A stretch of 6,506 nt of DNA from Ardenticatenia bacterium (GCA_026983935.1 JALSTC010000806.1:1-6506), one strand, 5' to 3'. Positions 1 through 6,327 are shown, counted from the stretch's first letter. Numbers and translations are program-made. Notes: a model not told the origin generated them from the letters alone.

Positions 1-1
1 A

Positions 2-1060
2 GTGCTGACAGCGGCCAATGGGGTAGATGGCCTGGATTTGCTCCAATCCCTGCCCAAGCCGCCCGACCTGATCATTTCGGATATCATGATGCCGCGCATG
101 AACGGCTATGAATTCTTTGATGCCGTCCGCAAGAAGAACGAATGGGTGGACATTCCTTTTGTCTTTCTGACGGCCAAAGGGGAGAAAGCCGATATCCGGC
201 TGGGCAAGGAGCTGGGCGCGGATGATTACGTCGTGAAACCGATGGATCCGGACGATCTGCTGGTGATCGTCCGGGCCAAGCTGAAGCGGCACGCCCAGAT
301 CCGGCAGCGCTACGATGGCCAGGTTTCCCAGATCAAGCGGGAAATTCTGACGATCCTGAATCATGAATTCCGCACCCCCCTGACGTACATGGTTGCTTAC
401 TCCGATATGCTCAGCAGCGATGCCGAGACCCTGACCAGCCAGGAACTGCGCAACTTCCTGCAGGGCATCAACAGCGGCGCGGATCGCTTCCGTCGGCTGG
501 TGGAGAACTTCATCGTATTGGTGGAGCTGCAGACCGGTGAGGCCGCACAGAACTATGCCTGGCGCAAACAGCGTTTTGATGATCTGCGGGCTGTTTGCGA
601 AAGGGCGGTCAAATCGCTGCAGACTCTGGCCATGGAGCGCGGTGTAGTCGTCCGGACGGATGTGCCCGACCATGTGCCTACCATCATCGGCGACCACGAA
701 TATCTCTATACGACTGTGGCGCAGCTCCTCGAAAATGCCATCAAGTTTTCGGATAAGCCCGATTCGGTCGTCTGGCTGCGCGTGATCCCCGGCGACTCTG
801 ATCTGCGGATTGTAGTGGAGGATCAGGGCCGGGGTATCGAGGAGCAGTATTTTGAGAAGATATGGGAGCCGTTCTTCCAGATCAATCGCGCCCAGCATGA
901 AGATCAGGGCGCGGGGGCAGGGCTGGCCCTTGTCCGGGGAATCGTTGACATGCACGGCGGGACGGTGGACGTGCAGAGTACCTTTGGGGAGGGCAGCACC
1001 TTCACTGTGACGCTGCCGTTGGCGACGGAGGAGGAACTGTCCGCCCTTAAGGGCGATTAG
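2..1060 (+). CDS. Receiver-histidine kinase fusion protein (5' end cut by window)
   Basis: This is a soluble two-component signalling protein in which a response-regulator receiver precedes the kinase, the reverse of the usual hybrid kinase. Residue numbers count from the first in-frame codon at position 2. The receiver shows the phospho-acceptor D27 in ISDIMMP, T57 in FLTAK and K79 in the VKP motif. It lacks its first beta strand and acidic pair, so the true start lies upstream of the window and the GTG at position 2 is not a credible start. A short helical linker leads to the HisKA H-box with phospho-histidine H121 in LNHEFRTPL. The HATPase domain follows, with N-box N245 (LLENAIKFS), G1 box DQGRG at 274-278, F box near WEPFFQ (288-293) and G2 box GAGAGLALV at 303-311. 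No membrane helix is visible, so it is probably cytoplasmic and receives its input through the receiver. Its target is unknown. All catalytic motifs are intact. Confidence 0.93.
   Translation: MLTAANGVDGLDLLQSLPKPPDLIISDIMMPRMNGYEFFDAVRKKNEWVDIPFVFLTAKGEKADIRLGKELGADDYVVKPMDPDDLLVIVRAKLKRHAQIRQRYDGQVSQIKREILTILNHEFRTPLTYMVAYSDMLSSDAETLTSQELRNFLQGINSGADRFRRLVENFIVLVELQTGEAAQNYAWRKQRFDDLRAVCERAVKSLQTLAMERGVVVRTDVPDHVPTIIGDHEYLYTTVAQLLENAIKFSDKPDSVVWLRVIPGDSDLRIVVEDQGRGIEEQYFEKIWEPFFQINRAQHEDQGAGAGLALVRGIVDMHGGTVDVQSTFGEGSTFTVTLPLATEEELSALKGD
1042..1055. repeat. 14-bp perfect palindrome at the end of the kinase gene
   Basis: CGCCCTTAAGGGCG is a perfect palindrome just before the TAG stop of the histidine kinase gene. 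As RNA it could form a 5-bp GC stem with a TTAA loop. No T-run follows, so it is not a convincing intrinsic terminator. It may be coincidental coding sequence. Confidence 0.25.
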
Positions 1061-1081
1061 CAGCGAAGATGCGTCAGCCGC

Positions 1082-1138
1082 GTGTCTGTTTCCTGTCAGT
1101 GTCAGGATCGGCCGGTTATGCTACCATAGGGCAGACAC
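1082..1138. repeat. 7-bp inverted repeat flanking the putative pspA promoter
   Basis: GTGTCTG at 1082-1088 is mirrored by CAGACAC at 1132-1138, with 43 bases between the arms. A TGTCAG tandem duplication lies inside at 1094-1105. The arms bracket the possible -35/-10 elements upstream of pspA. The exact repeat is visible. A role as an operator or as a long-range stem is only a suggestion, because a 7-bp pair at this distance can occur by chance. Confidence 0.3.
1093..1127 (+). promoter_or_regulatory. Possible sigma70-type promoter for the pspA operon
   Basis: The first pairing is CTGTCA (1093-1098) with TATGCT (1117-1122), 18 bases apart. The alternative is GTGTCA (1099-1104) with TACCAT (1122-1127), 17 bases apart. 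Each hexamer matches four of six consensus positions. This is the only sizeable gap before the gene train and lies 50-85 bases before the pspA start, a sensible place for an operon promoter. No GG-N10-GC sigma54 element, as used by the proteobacterial psp operon, was seen. Confidence 0.35.
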
Positions 1139-1160
1139 TCTGGCCGTGTTGTCAACAGAT

Positions 1161-1167
1161 AAGGAGG
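1161..1167 (+). promoter_or_regulatory. Strong ribosome binding site of pspA
   Basis: AAGGAGG is a full match to the Shine-Dalgarno core and lies 10 bases before the ATG at 1178. It fixes that ATG as the pspA start and suggests strong translation, as expected of an abundant scaffold protein. Confidence 0.8.
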
Positions 1168-1177
1168 CTCCCTATTC

Positions 1178-1858
1178 ATGGCACAGTCATTCCTGGAAAA
1201 AGTCAATACGTTGATTTCCGCTAACCTGCATGGCATGGTTGACCGGGCGCTCGAATCGAATTCGGTTAAAGTGATGGATGAATACATCCGCCAGGCCGAA
1301 CGCAACCTGGATTCGCTGGAAGATTCCGCCGCGACGGTTGGCGGCACGGTGCGTACCCTCAAACGCAAGTATGAGGAGTTCGCCGCCGCCGCAGAGAAGC
1401 TGGACCGCGATATTGACACGCTGCTCGTCAAAGGCAAGAACGAACTCGCCGCCGCTGCCCAGGCTGATCTCAATACCAAGCAGCAGCTTGCTCAGGAATA
1501 CTATGAGCAGTGGCAGCAGCAGGAAGAGCAGTACCGCCGCATGATGGATATGAAGCTCCGGCTGGAAGCCAAGCTCACCGCCATCAAGCAGGAGCGCGAG
1601 CAGGTCAAGGCCCTGCTGGAACTGGCCGAAGCCAAGCGGATCACCACCAGGACGATCAAGAGCCTGGATGATCTGGCCGGGGTCGGCGATGAGGATGTAT
1701 CTCGTGTGGTCGATTCCATCCGTGCGCGTCTCGATCGTGAGGATGCCCGCCTGGAAATGGCGACAGGCCGCCTGAGCGATCAGATTGATGAAGTCGTGGG
1801 GTACAATGAGATCGAGGCCCAGCTTGAGGAACGCCGGAAGCGACTGAACCTCGAGTAG
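1178..1858 (+). CDS. pspA: PspA/IM30 (Vipp1) family phage shock protein A
   Basis: This is a peripheral membrane protein of the bacterial ESCRT-III-like family. Such proteins polymerise on stressed inner membrane and limit leakage or remodel lipids. The product is 226 residues, close to the 222 of E. coli PspA, and almost wholly helical and charged. An N-terminal amphipathic helix (about 1-20) is followed by the family segment ending in YIRQAE (36-41), a long coiled-coil hairpin (about 40-145), then a helical tail holding SLDDL and EEVVGYNE-like stretches up to the stop. The usual EDP turn after the first helix is replaced by ESNS (26-29), so it is a divergent member. No C-terminal Vipp1 extension is present, so PspA is the better name than Vipp1. 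The start is set by AAGGAGG ten bases upstream. It is the first gene of a same-strand train leading to a Ser/Thr kinase, a coiled-coil membrane protein and NfeD. No PspF, PspB or PspC gene is in view, so its regulation must differ from the enterobacterial scheme. Confidence 0.9.
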   Translation: MAQSFLEKVNTLISANLHGMVDRALESNSVKVMDEYIRQAERNLDSLEDSAATVGGTVRTLKRKYEEFAAAAEKLDRDIDTLLVKGKNELAAAAQADLNTKQQLAQEYYEQWQQQEEQYRRMMDMKLRLEAKLTAIKQEREQVKALLELAEAKRITTRTIKSLDDLAGVGDEDVSRVVDSIRARLDREDARLEMATGRLSDQIDEVVGYNEIEAQLEERRKRLNLE

Positions 1859-1957
1859 CCATCTGGCTGTATGACAACTCAGAGGCGGGGTTGCCGGGGA
1901 GCGTCGGGTAAGCTGCCCTGTGACCTCGTCTTGCTTTCGCCCGGTGTCCGTATCGGC

Positions 1958-1963
1958 AGGGGG
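1958..1963 (+). promoter_or_regulatory. Ribosome binding site deciding the Ser/Thr kinase start
   Basis: AGGGGG lies 7 bases before the ATG at 1971. The longer alternative, GTG at 1920, has no comparable purine run at the right distance. It would add 17 residues without similarity to a kinase N-terminus. The ATG at 1971 is therefore preferred. Confidence 0.55.
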
Positions 1964-1970
1964 ACATGCC

Positions 1971-4232
1971 ATGCAGGAAGACCTCAGCGGCAGCAAATTA
2001 GGCGACTATCAAATCCTGGAACCCATCAGCCGCGGCGGTATGGCCGCTGTCTATAAGGCCCTGCATCCCGATGGCAGGCGGCTGGTGGCGGTCAAAGTGC
2101 TGCCCGCTTATCTGGCCCACGACCCGCATTTTGTGGCGCGTTTTCATCGGGAAGCGAACACCCTGGCTGCCCTGGACCATCCGCATATTGTCCCGGTCTA
2201 TGACGCCGGTGAAATGCGGGGTATGCCCTATATTGTCATGGAATACGTGGCCGGGGGCACGCTCAAAGCCCTGATGAGCCAGGGGCCGCTGGAACTGCCG
2301 CGTGCAGCACAGATTATCGGCCAGATTGCCCGTGCGCTGGCCTATGCGCATGAACAGGGTATCGTCCACCGGGACGTCAAGCCGTCCAACGTGCTGATGG
2401 CTGCGCCGGACGTGGCCAAGCTCTCCGATTTTGGCATCGCCCGCCTGATGGACCGGGATTCTGATCTGACTGGCACCGGTGTGAGCCTCGGCACGGCGAC
2501 GTATATGGCCCCGGAGCAGGCCCGCCGGGCGACGGAAGCCGATGGCCGCGCCGATATCTATTCGCTGGGCGTCATGCTGTTTGAGATGCTGGCGGGCCAA
2601 CTGCCGTTCGACGCCGACACGCCGATGGGCCTCATGGCACAGCATATGTATGAGGCCGTGCCCGCGCTGCGTGATGTTGCCCCGCATGCTCCCGAATCGG
2701 TGGAGCGCATCATCCTGAAGGCGATGGCCAAGCAGCCGGAGGCACGCTTCCAGACGGCGGATGAACTGGCCGATCTGCTCGAAGCGGTCATTGCCGGGAA
2801 GCAGGTCATTGTGGATGTACCCGTGCAGGAACCGCTGACCTGGCGGCAGATCGATCCGGAGGGCGAGGTGCTCACTGCACCGGGCGTAGAGCCGCCGCCT
2901 GCCGCGCCAACCCTGGTGGAGGGCCAGGAGTCCTCAGAAGTGGACGCGCTTGATCTGCCGCTCAAGTCGGAGCATCGCTCTCTGTTCAATACGGCGCTGG
3001 CAGCCTATGATGTCGGCCATCTGGCGTCGGCGCGGCGCATGTTGATGGAAATCCTGAAGGATGATCCGCGCGCGGCCCCGGCCTGGCTGCTGCTGAGCTA
3101 TATCGAGGAAAACTGGTACGATCAGATGCAGTGCGCGGAAAACGCGCTGGCCGTCGCGCCGGAGATGGAAGACGCCAGGCTGCGCGTGCAGCAGCTCCGG
3201 GAGCAGAAGCTGCCCGCCAGCGTTGGTCGCACGCACAGCGTTATTCCGGCGGTCAAATCAGCCCGCGACGCGGCGATGAAGGATTACTTCCAGGAAAGCC
3301 TGCTGGAACCCGGCTCCGGCGACCCGCTCGATGATCCCGACCAGTGCCCTTACTGCGGCACGCTGAACGCCCCCCGACGCCGGAAGTGCACTGCCTGTGG
3401 CCAGAGCCTGATGCGCCCTGTGCCGCCGTTGAAGGAGCCGACGGGCGCTTTGCGGCTGGCCTTTGCCCTCAATTACGGTGCGATCCTCATGGTGATCCTG
3501 CAGTTGGTGCCGCTGCTGCTGTGGTCGCTGTACATCCGCACGCCGGATGACAGCCGCCTGCGCATGTTTGTGGATATCGTTCTGGAGCAGCAGGCGGCAC
3601 AGGTGCTGCTGGGTGATTTCACCAGGGTGCTGACCCCGGCGATTTTCATCTTTTTGCTGGTGGCAAGCGTCATCCGCATCGTCTGGCTGGCTTTCATCGC
3701 TGTGGGAACACGGCTGCGCCGGAACTGGGGGTATTTCTTCGGCATTGCGGCTTTTGGCGTGGAGCTGTTCTGGGCGCTGGTGACCATGCTGCAGGGCTGG
3801 ACGGGCGTTCTGATCGGCGGAGCGTCCTTTCTTGTGGGCGGCGGCGGGCTGGCGGCGCTGCTGCTCTCGGAGCCGAACTTCCGCATCACCAGCGAGCGCA
3901 TCCGTGTGCAGCCGGATGCGCGGCTGAAGAGCGGCGCGGCCTTTCTGGAACGTGGGCGCGAGTATCAACGTAAAGGGATGTGGGCCATGGCGGTGGCCCA
4001 GTACCGCGCGGCGGTCGCTGCCGCCCCGAATCGCGCTGCCCATTATAAGGCCCTGGGTATCGGGTATAATAAACTGGGTCGGATGGATCGGGCGCTGCGT
4101 GCGTTGGAGCAGGCCGCGCGGCTGGACCCGACCGATCTGGAGGCGATTACGCTGGTCAAACGGCTGCGGGCGTCGGTCAAGCGCCCGGAGGCGGCCCCAC
4201 TGACACAGCCGCCGGAAGTCGAATCGGAATGA
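1971..4232 (+). CDS. Membrane Ser/Thr protein kinase with TPR, zinc-ribbon and 4-TM modules
   Basis: A Hanks-type kinase that phosphorylates protein Ser/Thr at the inner face of the membrane; 753 residues from ATG 1971. The kinase domain (about 13-275) has VAVK lysine K42, helix-C E61, catalytic loop HRDVKPSN (133-140, D135), DFG 153-155, APE 180-182, D195 and R259. It is an RD kinase with activation-loop candidates T167, T169, S172 and T175, so it looks active. The glycine loop is altered (S20 and A25 where glycines are usual). After a Pro-rich linker come TPR-like helices (about 334-412) and a zinc ribbon with C459, C462, C473 and C476. Four membrane helices follow (about 500-522, 554-580, 586-607, 612-632), then a C-terminal TPR pair (about 655-735). 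The basic RLRR loop at 581-584 fits a cytoplasmic position, putting both termini inside and leaving only a loop of about 30 residues outside. There is no PASTA or other external sensor domain. It lies 112 bases after pspA and 34 before the next gene. Substrates are unknown; the neighbours are natural candidates. Confidence 0.9.
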   Translation: MQEDLSGSKLGDYQILEPISRGGMAAVYKALHPDGRRLVAVKVLPAYLAHDPHFVARFHREANTLAALDHPHIVPVYDAGEMRGMPYIVMEYVAGGTLKALMSQGPLELPRAAQIIGQIARALAYAHEQGIVHRDVKPSNVLMAAPDVAKLSDFGIARLMDRDSDLTGTGVSLGTATYMAPEQARRATEADGRADIYSLGVMLFEMLAGQLPFDADTPMGLMAQHMYEAVPALRDVAPHAPESVERIILKAMAKQPEARFQTADELADLLEAVIAGKQVIVDVPVQEPLTWRQIDPEGEVLTAPGVEPPPAAPTLVEGQESSEVDALDLPLKSEHRSLFNTALAAYDVGHLASARRMLMEILKDDPRAAPAWLLLSYIEENWYDQMQCAENALAVAPEMEDARLRVQQLREQKLPASVGRTHSVIPAVKSARDAAMKDYFQESLLEPGSGDPLDDPDQCPYCGTLNAPRRRKCTACGQSLMRPVPPLKEPTGALRLAFALNYGAILMVILQLVPLLLWSLYIRTPDDSRLRMFVDIVLEQQAAQVLLGDFTRVLTPAIFIFLLVASVIRIVWLAFIAVGTRLRRNWGYFFGIAAFGVELFWALVTMLQGWTGVLIGGASFLVGGGGLAALLLSEPNFRITSERIRVQPDARLKSGAAFLERGREYQRKGMWAMAVAQYRAAVAAAPNRAAHYKALGIGYNKLGRMDRALRALEQAARLDPTDLEAITLVKRLRASVKRPEAAPLTQPPEVESE
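4065..4070 (+). promoter_or_regulatory. Perfect TATAAT inside the kinase gene (possible internal promoter)
   Basis: A consensus -10 hexamer occurs in the coding sequence for the C-terminal TPR (Gly-Tyr-Asn-Lys codons), about 200 bases before the coiled-coil gene. The best -35 matches at 16-17 bases are poor, three of six positions. The element could give the two downstream membrane genes their own transcript, or it may be chance. Confidence 0.2.
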
Positions 4233-4266
4233 TACTTACTGCTGCCAGACGACAGGACAGACCCAG

Positions 4267-5112
4267 ATGGACGAAGAACTGAAACCGCGCGAGGAGATGC
4301 GCAGCCGGGCGATGCGCGCCATGATCACCGACGCATTTTTCCGCTGGGAAAGCGCCGTGACCATCGCCCTGACCATGCTGCTGGCTTTCTTTTTGCCGAC
4401 TCTGCCCCCGCCTTTTGAGTGGTGGCAGTGGTGGTTCTGGCTGGTGGGCGGGGCGCTGGCGGAGCTGGCCCTGGTCGTGGCCCACGTCACCGATCCGCGT
4501 GCCGCGCAGCAGGCGGTGGCGCGTATGTTCGAGCAGCAGTATGACCCCCGCGCCGTGCGCAACCGTGTGGCCCGCCAGCGGCTGAAGAAGGCGCTGGAAT
4601 ACCGCGCCGGGATCGCCGAGATCGTCGCCCAGCAGACCGGCGCGATGCGCGTCAGCATGCAGCAGACGCTGGACGAACTCGACGACTGGATCGAGCATAT
4701 TTACCGTCTGGCGCGGCGCATGGACATCTTCGAGGAAGATGCCATCCTGGAGCGCGACCGGCGCACCGTGCCGCAGGAAATCGAAAAGCTGCGGCTCCGT
4801 CTGCGGCAGGAAACCGATCCGACGGTGCGGGCGGAGCTGGAAGACGCGGTGCGGCTCAAGGAGCAGCAGCTCGCCAACCTGAACGCCGTTGCCAATAACA
4901 TGAAGCGGGCGGACATTCAGCTTGATAACACGCTGGCGGCGCTGGGTACGGTGTATGCGCAGATGCAGGTCATTGACACCAAAGACCTGGACAGCACCCG
5001 CGCCCGCCGTCTGCAAGAGGAAATCCACGACGAAGTGGCCGAACTGCAGGACACCATTCTGGCAATGGATGAGGTCTATTCCTCCCATTCGGCCCGCCTG
5101 CAGGAAGGATGA
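4267..5112 (+). CDS. Two-helix membrane protein with long cytoplasmic coiled coil, unknown family
   Basis: I do not recognise a named family. The 281-residue product begins with a charged, basic N-terminus (1-28). Next come two hydrophobic helices (about 29-46 and 52-74) joined by a Pro-rich turn (PTLPPPFEWW, 44-53). The second helix opens with a striking aromatic belt, WWQWWFW (52-58). The rest (about 85-280) is a nearly unbroken, highly charged helical region rich in E, R, Q, L and A, with heptad-like spacing typical of coiled coils. It has no cysteine pairs and no enzyme motif. The hairpin with basic flanks suggests both ends face the cytoplasm, like a membrane dock with a helical arm. The arm resembles PspA in style, so an interaction with PspA or the TPR kinase is a reasonable guess, but no more. 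The start ATG has AGGA (4254-4257) nine bases upstream. Its position 34 bases after the kinase gene implies co-transcription. Calling it a real gene is safe; its function is open. Confidence 0.85.
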   Translation: MDEELKPREEMRSRAMRAMITDAFFRWESAVTIALTMLLAFFLPTLPPPFEWWQWWFWLVGGALAELALVVAHVTDPRAAQQAVARMFEQQYDPRAVRNRVARQRLKKALEYRAGIAEIVAQQTGAMRVSMQQTLDELDDWIEHIYRLARRMDIFEEDAILERDRRTVPQEIEKLRLRLRQETDPTVRAELEDAVRLKEQQLANLNAVANNMKRADIQLDNTLAALGTVYAQMQVIDTKDLDSTRARRLQEEIHDEVAELQDTILAMDEVYSSHSARLQEG

Positions 5113-5154
5113 GGCAGTCACACAGCGGTGATTAATGCCTTGACAGACTGAGAT

Positions 5155-5166
5155 GGGAGGAGGTGG
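5155..5166 (+). promoter_or_regulatory. Strong ribosome binding site of the NfeD gene
   Basis: GGGAGGAGGTGG contains a full AGGAGGT match (5158-5164) placed 8 bases before the ATG at 5173. This fixes the start and indicates independent, efficient translation initiation after the 60-base gap. Confidence 0.8.
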
Positions 5167-5172
5167 GGGGCT

Positions 5173-5844
5173 ATGGATGGGTTTCTGGAAGTGCTGCAGC
5201 CTTTGCTGCTGGACGCCAATTTAATGTATCTGCTCTTTATCGCAGCCGCATGGGGCGGGGTGCTGGCGCTGTTTCTGCCGGGCACGGGCATTGCTGAGTT
5301 TCTCTCTGCCAGCGGGCTGCTGTTGGGGTTGGCCGGTCTGCTGTACGGCGGCGCGAACGTCGCCGGGCTGATCGTGCTGGCCGTGTCTTTTGCGCTTTAT
5401 GCGCTGGCCCTGCTGCGGCAGTTCCCTGTGCGTGCTCCCTGGCTGCTGCCGGGATGGGCGGGCGCTTCCTGGGGGCTGGCGCTGGCGGCGACCGCTGTGC
5501 AGTTTATCGGCGGTGTACTGCTGAGCCTGAGCATGGAGCCGCTCTCCCTGTGGACGGTGCTGGTGCTGGCACCGGGATCGCTGGCGATTTACCGCTGGGT
5601 GCTGACCCCGGCAATCAGGGTGCTGCGCAGGCCGCCGCAGGCCGGGGTGGAGACCCTGATCGGGTCGCGGGGAGAAGTCCGCTTTGCGCCGGAAGCGCCC
5701 GGCAGGGTTGGCTCGGCCTATCTCAACGGTGAGCTGTGGCAGATTGTGGCTGAGGAGCCGCTGAAAGTCGGCGATATCGTCGAGGTGACTGCTCGCGAAG
5801 GCATGCGGCTGCATGTGCGCAAAGTGGCCGCCTCTGAGGAATGA
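5173..5844 (+). CDS. Short NfeD-family membrane protein with C-terminal OB-fold domain
   Basis: Members of this family sit in the inner membrane beside flotillin-like or PspA-like scaffolds and are thought to help organise membrane domains. The 223-residue product has about five hydrophobic helices (roughly 17-35, 43-60, 62-81, 94-118 and 124-144). A soluble beta-rich domain follows (about 159-217) with the family pattern: LIGSRGEV (162-169), a central LNGELWQIVAEE (184-195), then KVGDIVEV (198-205) and the closing G-x-R-L-x-V strand (210-215). This is the NfeD OB fold, which by the positive charges at RVLRRP (149-154) faces the cytoplasm. The ClpP-like serine protease domain of long NfeD proteins is absent, so it is the short type. 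No flotillin/SPFH gene is in the window; PspA and the coiled-coil protein may be its partners instead. AGGAGGT eight bases upstream supports the start. It ends 18 bases before the acetyltransferase gene, in the same reading frame. Confidence 0.85.
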   Translation: MDGFLEVLQPLLLDANLMYLLFIAAAWGGVLALFLPGTGIAEFLSASGLLLGLAGLLYGGANVAGLIVLAVSFALYALALLRQFPVRAPWLLPGWAGASWGLALAATAVQFIGGVLLSLSMEPLSLWTVLVLAPGSLAIYRWVLTPAIRVLRRPPQAGVETLIGSRGEVRFAPEAPGRVGSAYLNGELWQIVAEEPLKVGDIVEVTAREGMRLHVRKVAASEE

Positions 5845-5862
5845 GGACACGCCTTCCCCGTC

Positions 5863-6327
5863 ATGCACGCTGAACCTGAGCCGTCCCCCGAACATTACCG
5901 CATTTTGCCCGTCCGCCTCCGTGATCTACCTGCTGTCCACCGCCTGGAGCGGCTGGTTTTCGCCCGTGATGCCTATTCATGGCCGGGGATTCTGCTGCTG
6001 CTGATCTGGCCGGGGCTGGTCAACCTGAAGGCCGTCGCGCCGGATGGGCAAATGGTCGGCTTTATCTCCGGCGGCAGGCTGTTCGACCGGCGGACGTGGA
6101 TCATCACACTGGGCGTGCACCCCGATCACCAGCGGCGGGGGCTGGGGCGGCGGCTGCTGGCGGCCTGCGAGTCGCATCTGAGCGCGCCCACGCTTTTCCT
6201 CACCGTCCGTGAGGGCAACACACCCGCCATTGCCCTTTACCGGCAGACCGGCTACCGCGAAACACGCCTCAAATACGGCTACTACGCCGACGGCGAAACC
6301 GGCATCGAGATGCGCAAAGACCGCTGA
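5863..6327 (+). CDS. GNAT family N-acetyltransferase (RimI-like)
   Basis: This is a 154-residue enzyme predicted to move an acetyl group from acetyl-CoA to an amine, possibly a protein N-terminus or small molecule. The acetyl-CoA pyrophosphate loop is visible as QRRGLG (90-95) after strand LGVHPDH (83-89). The late GNAT signature NTPAIALYRQTGY (119-131) carries Y126, the usual general-acid tyrosine. The early ERLVFARDAYSWPG segment (29-42) resembles the E-F-PW-S region of RimI-type N-alpha-acetyltransferases, but the substrate cannot be assigned from this. The length is normal for a single GNAT domain. No good Shine-Dalgarno precedes the ATG; the only purine run overlaps the NfeD stop, 14 or so bases away. 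Translation may therefore depend on ribosomes finishing the NfeD gene 18 bases upstream. It is probably carried along in the operon rather than part of the envelope system. Confidence 0.85.
   Translation: MHAEPEPSPEHYRILPVRLRDLPAVHRLERLVFARDAYSWPGILLLLIWPGLVNLKAVAPDGQMVGFISGGRLFDRRTWIITLGVHPDHQRRGLGRRLLAACESHLSAPTLFLTVREGNTPAIALYRQTGYRETRLKYGYYADGETGIEMRKDR

Noticed and set aside
1488..1536. CAG-rich run in pspA as a repeat element
   Set aside because: It encodes a Gln/Glu-rich coiled-coil stretch with mixed codons, as expected for PspA, and is not a tandem DNA repeat.
1857..1868. AGCCA-TC-TGGCT hairpin after pspA as a terminator
   Set aside because: The stem is only 5 bp, the 2-base loop is too tight, and no T-run follows.
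1920..1970. GTG at 1920 as the start of the Ser/Thr kinase
   Set aside because: It has a weaker ribosome site and adds 17 residues unlike a kinase N-terminus. ATG 1971 has AGGGGG seven bases upstream and begins just before the kinase fold.
1187..1996. Long open frame on the minus strand across pspA (269 codons)
   Set aside because: It mirrors the pspA codons, is rich in His, Gln and Leu without any domain pattern, and has no ribosome site. The plus-strand PspA reading is unambiguous.
3258..4043. 261-codon open frame on the minus strand within the kinase gene
   Set aside because: Its Gln/His/Arg-rich composition is that of an antisense shadow of the membrane and TPR coding region.
4177..5121. 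314-codon open frame on the minus strand opposite the coiled-coil gene
   Set aside because: It is longer than the plus-strand gene but has low-complexity His/Gln/Pro/Arg composition typical of the antisense of GC-rich coding DNA, and no recognisable motif. The plus frame has clear membrane helices, a coiled coil and operon spacing.
5140..5145. Consensus TTGACA before the NfeD gene
   Set aside because: No -10-like hexamer lies 15-19 bases downstream. That stretch is the G-rich ribosome binding site, so a promoter is unlikely.
5221..5895. 224-codon open frame on the minus strand opposite NfeD
   Set aside because: It is antisense to a well-supported NfeD protein and consists mostly of Gln, Pro, Arg and His runs.
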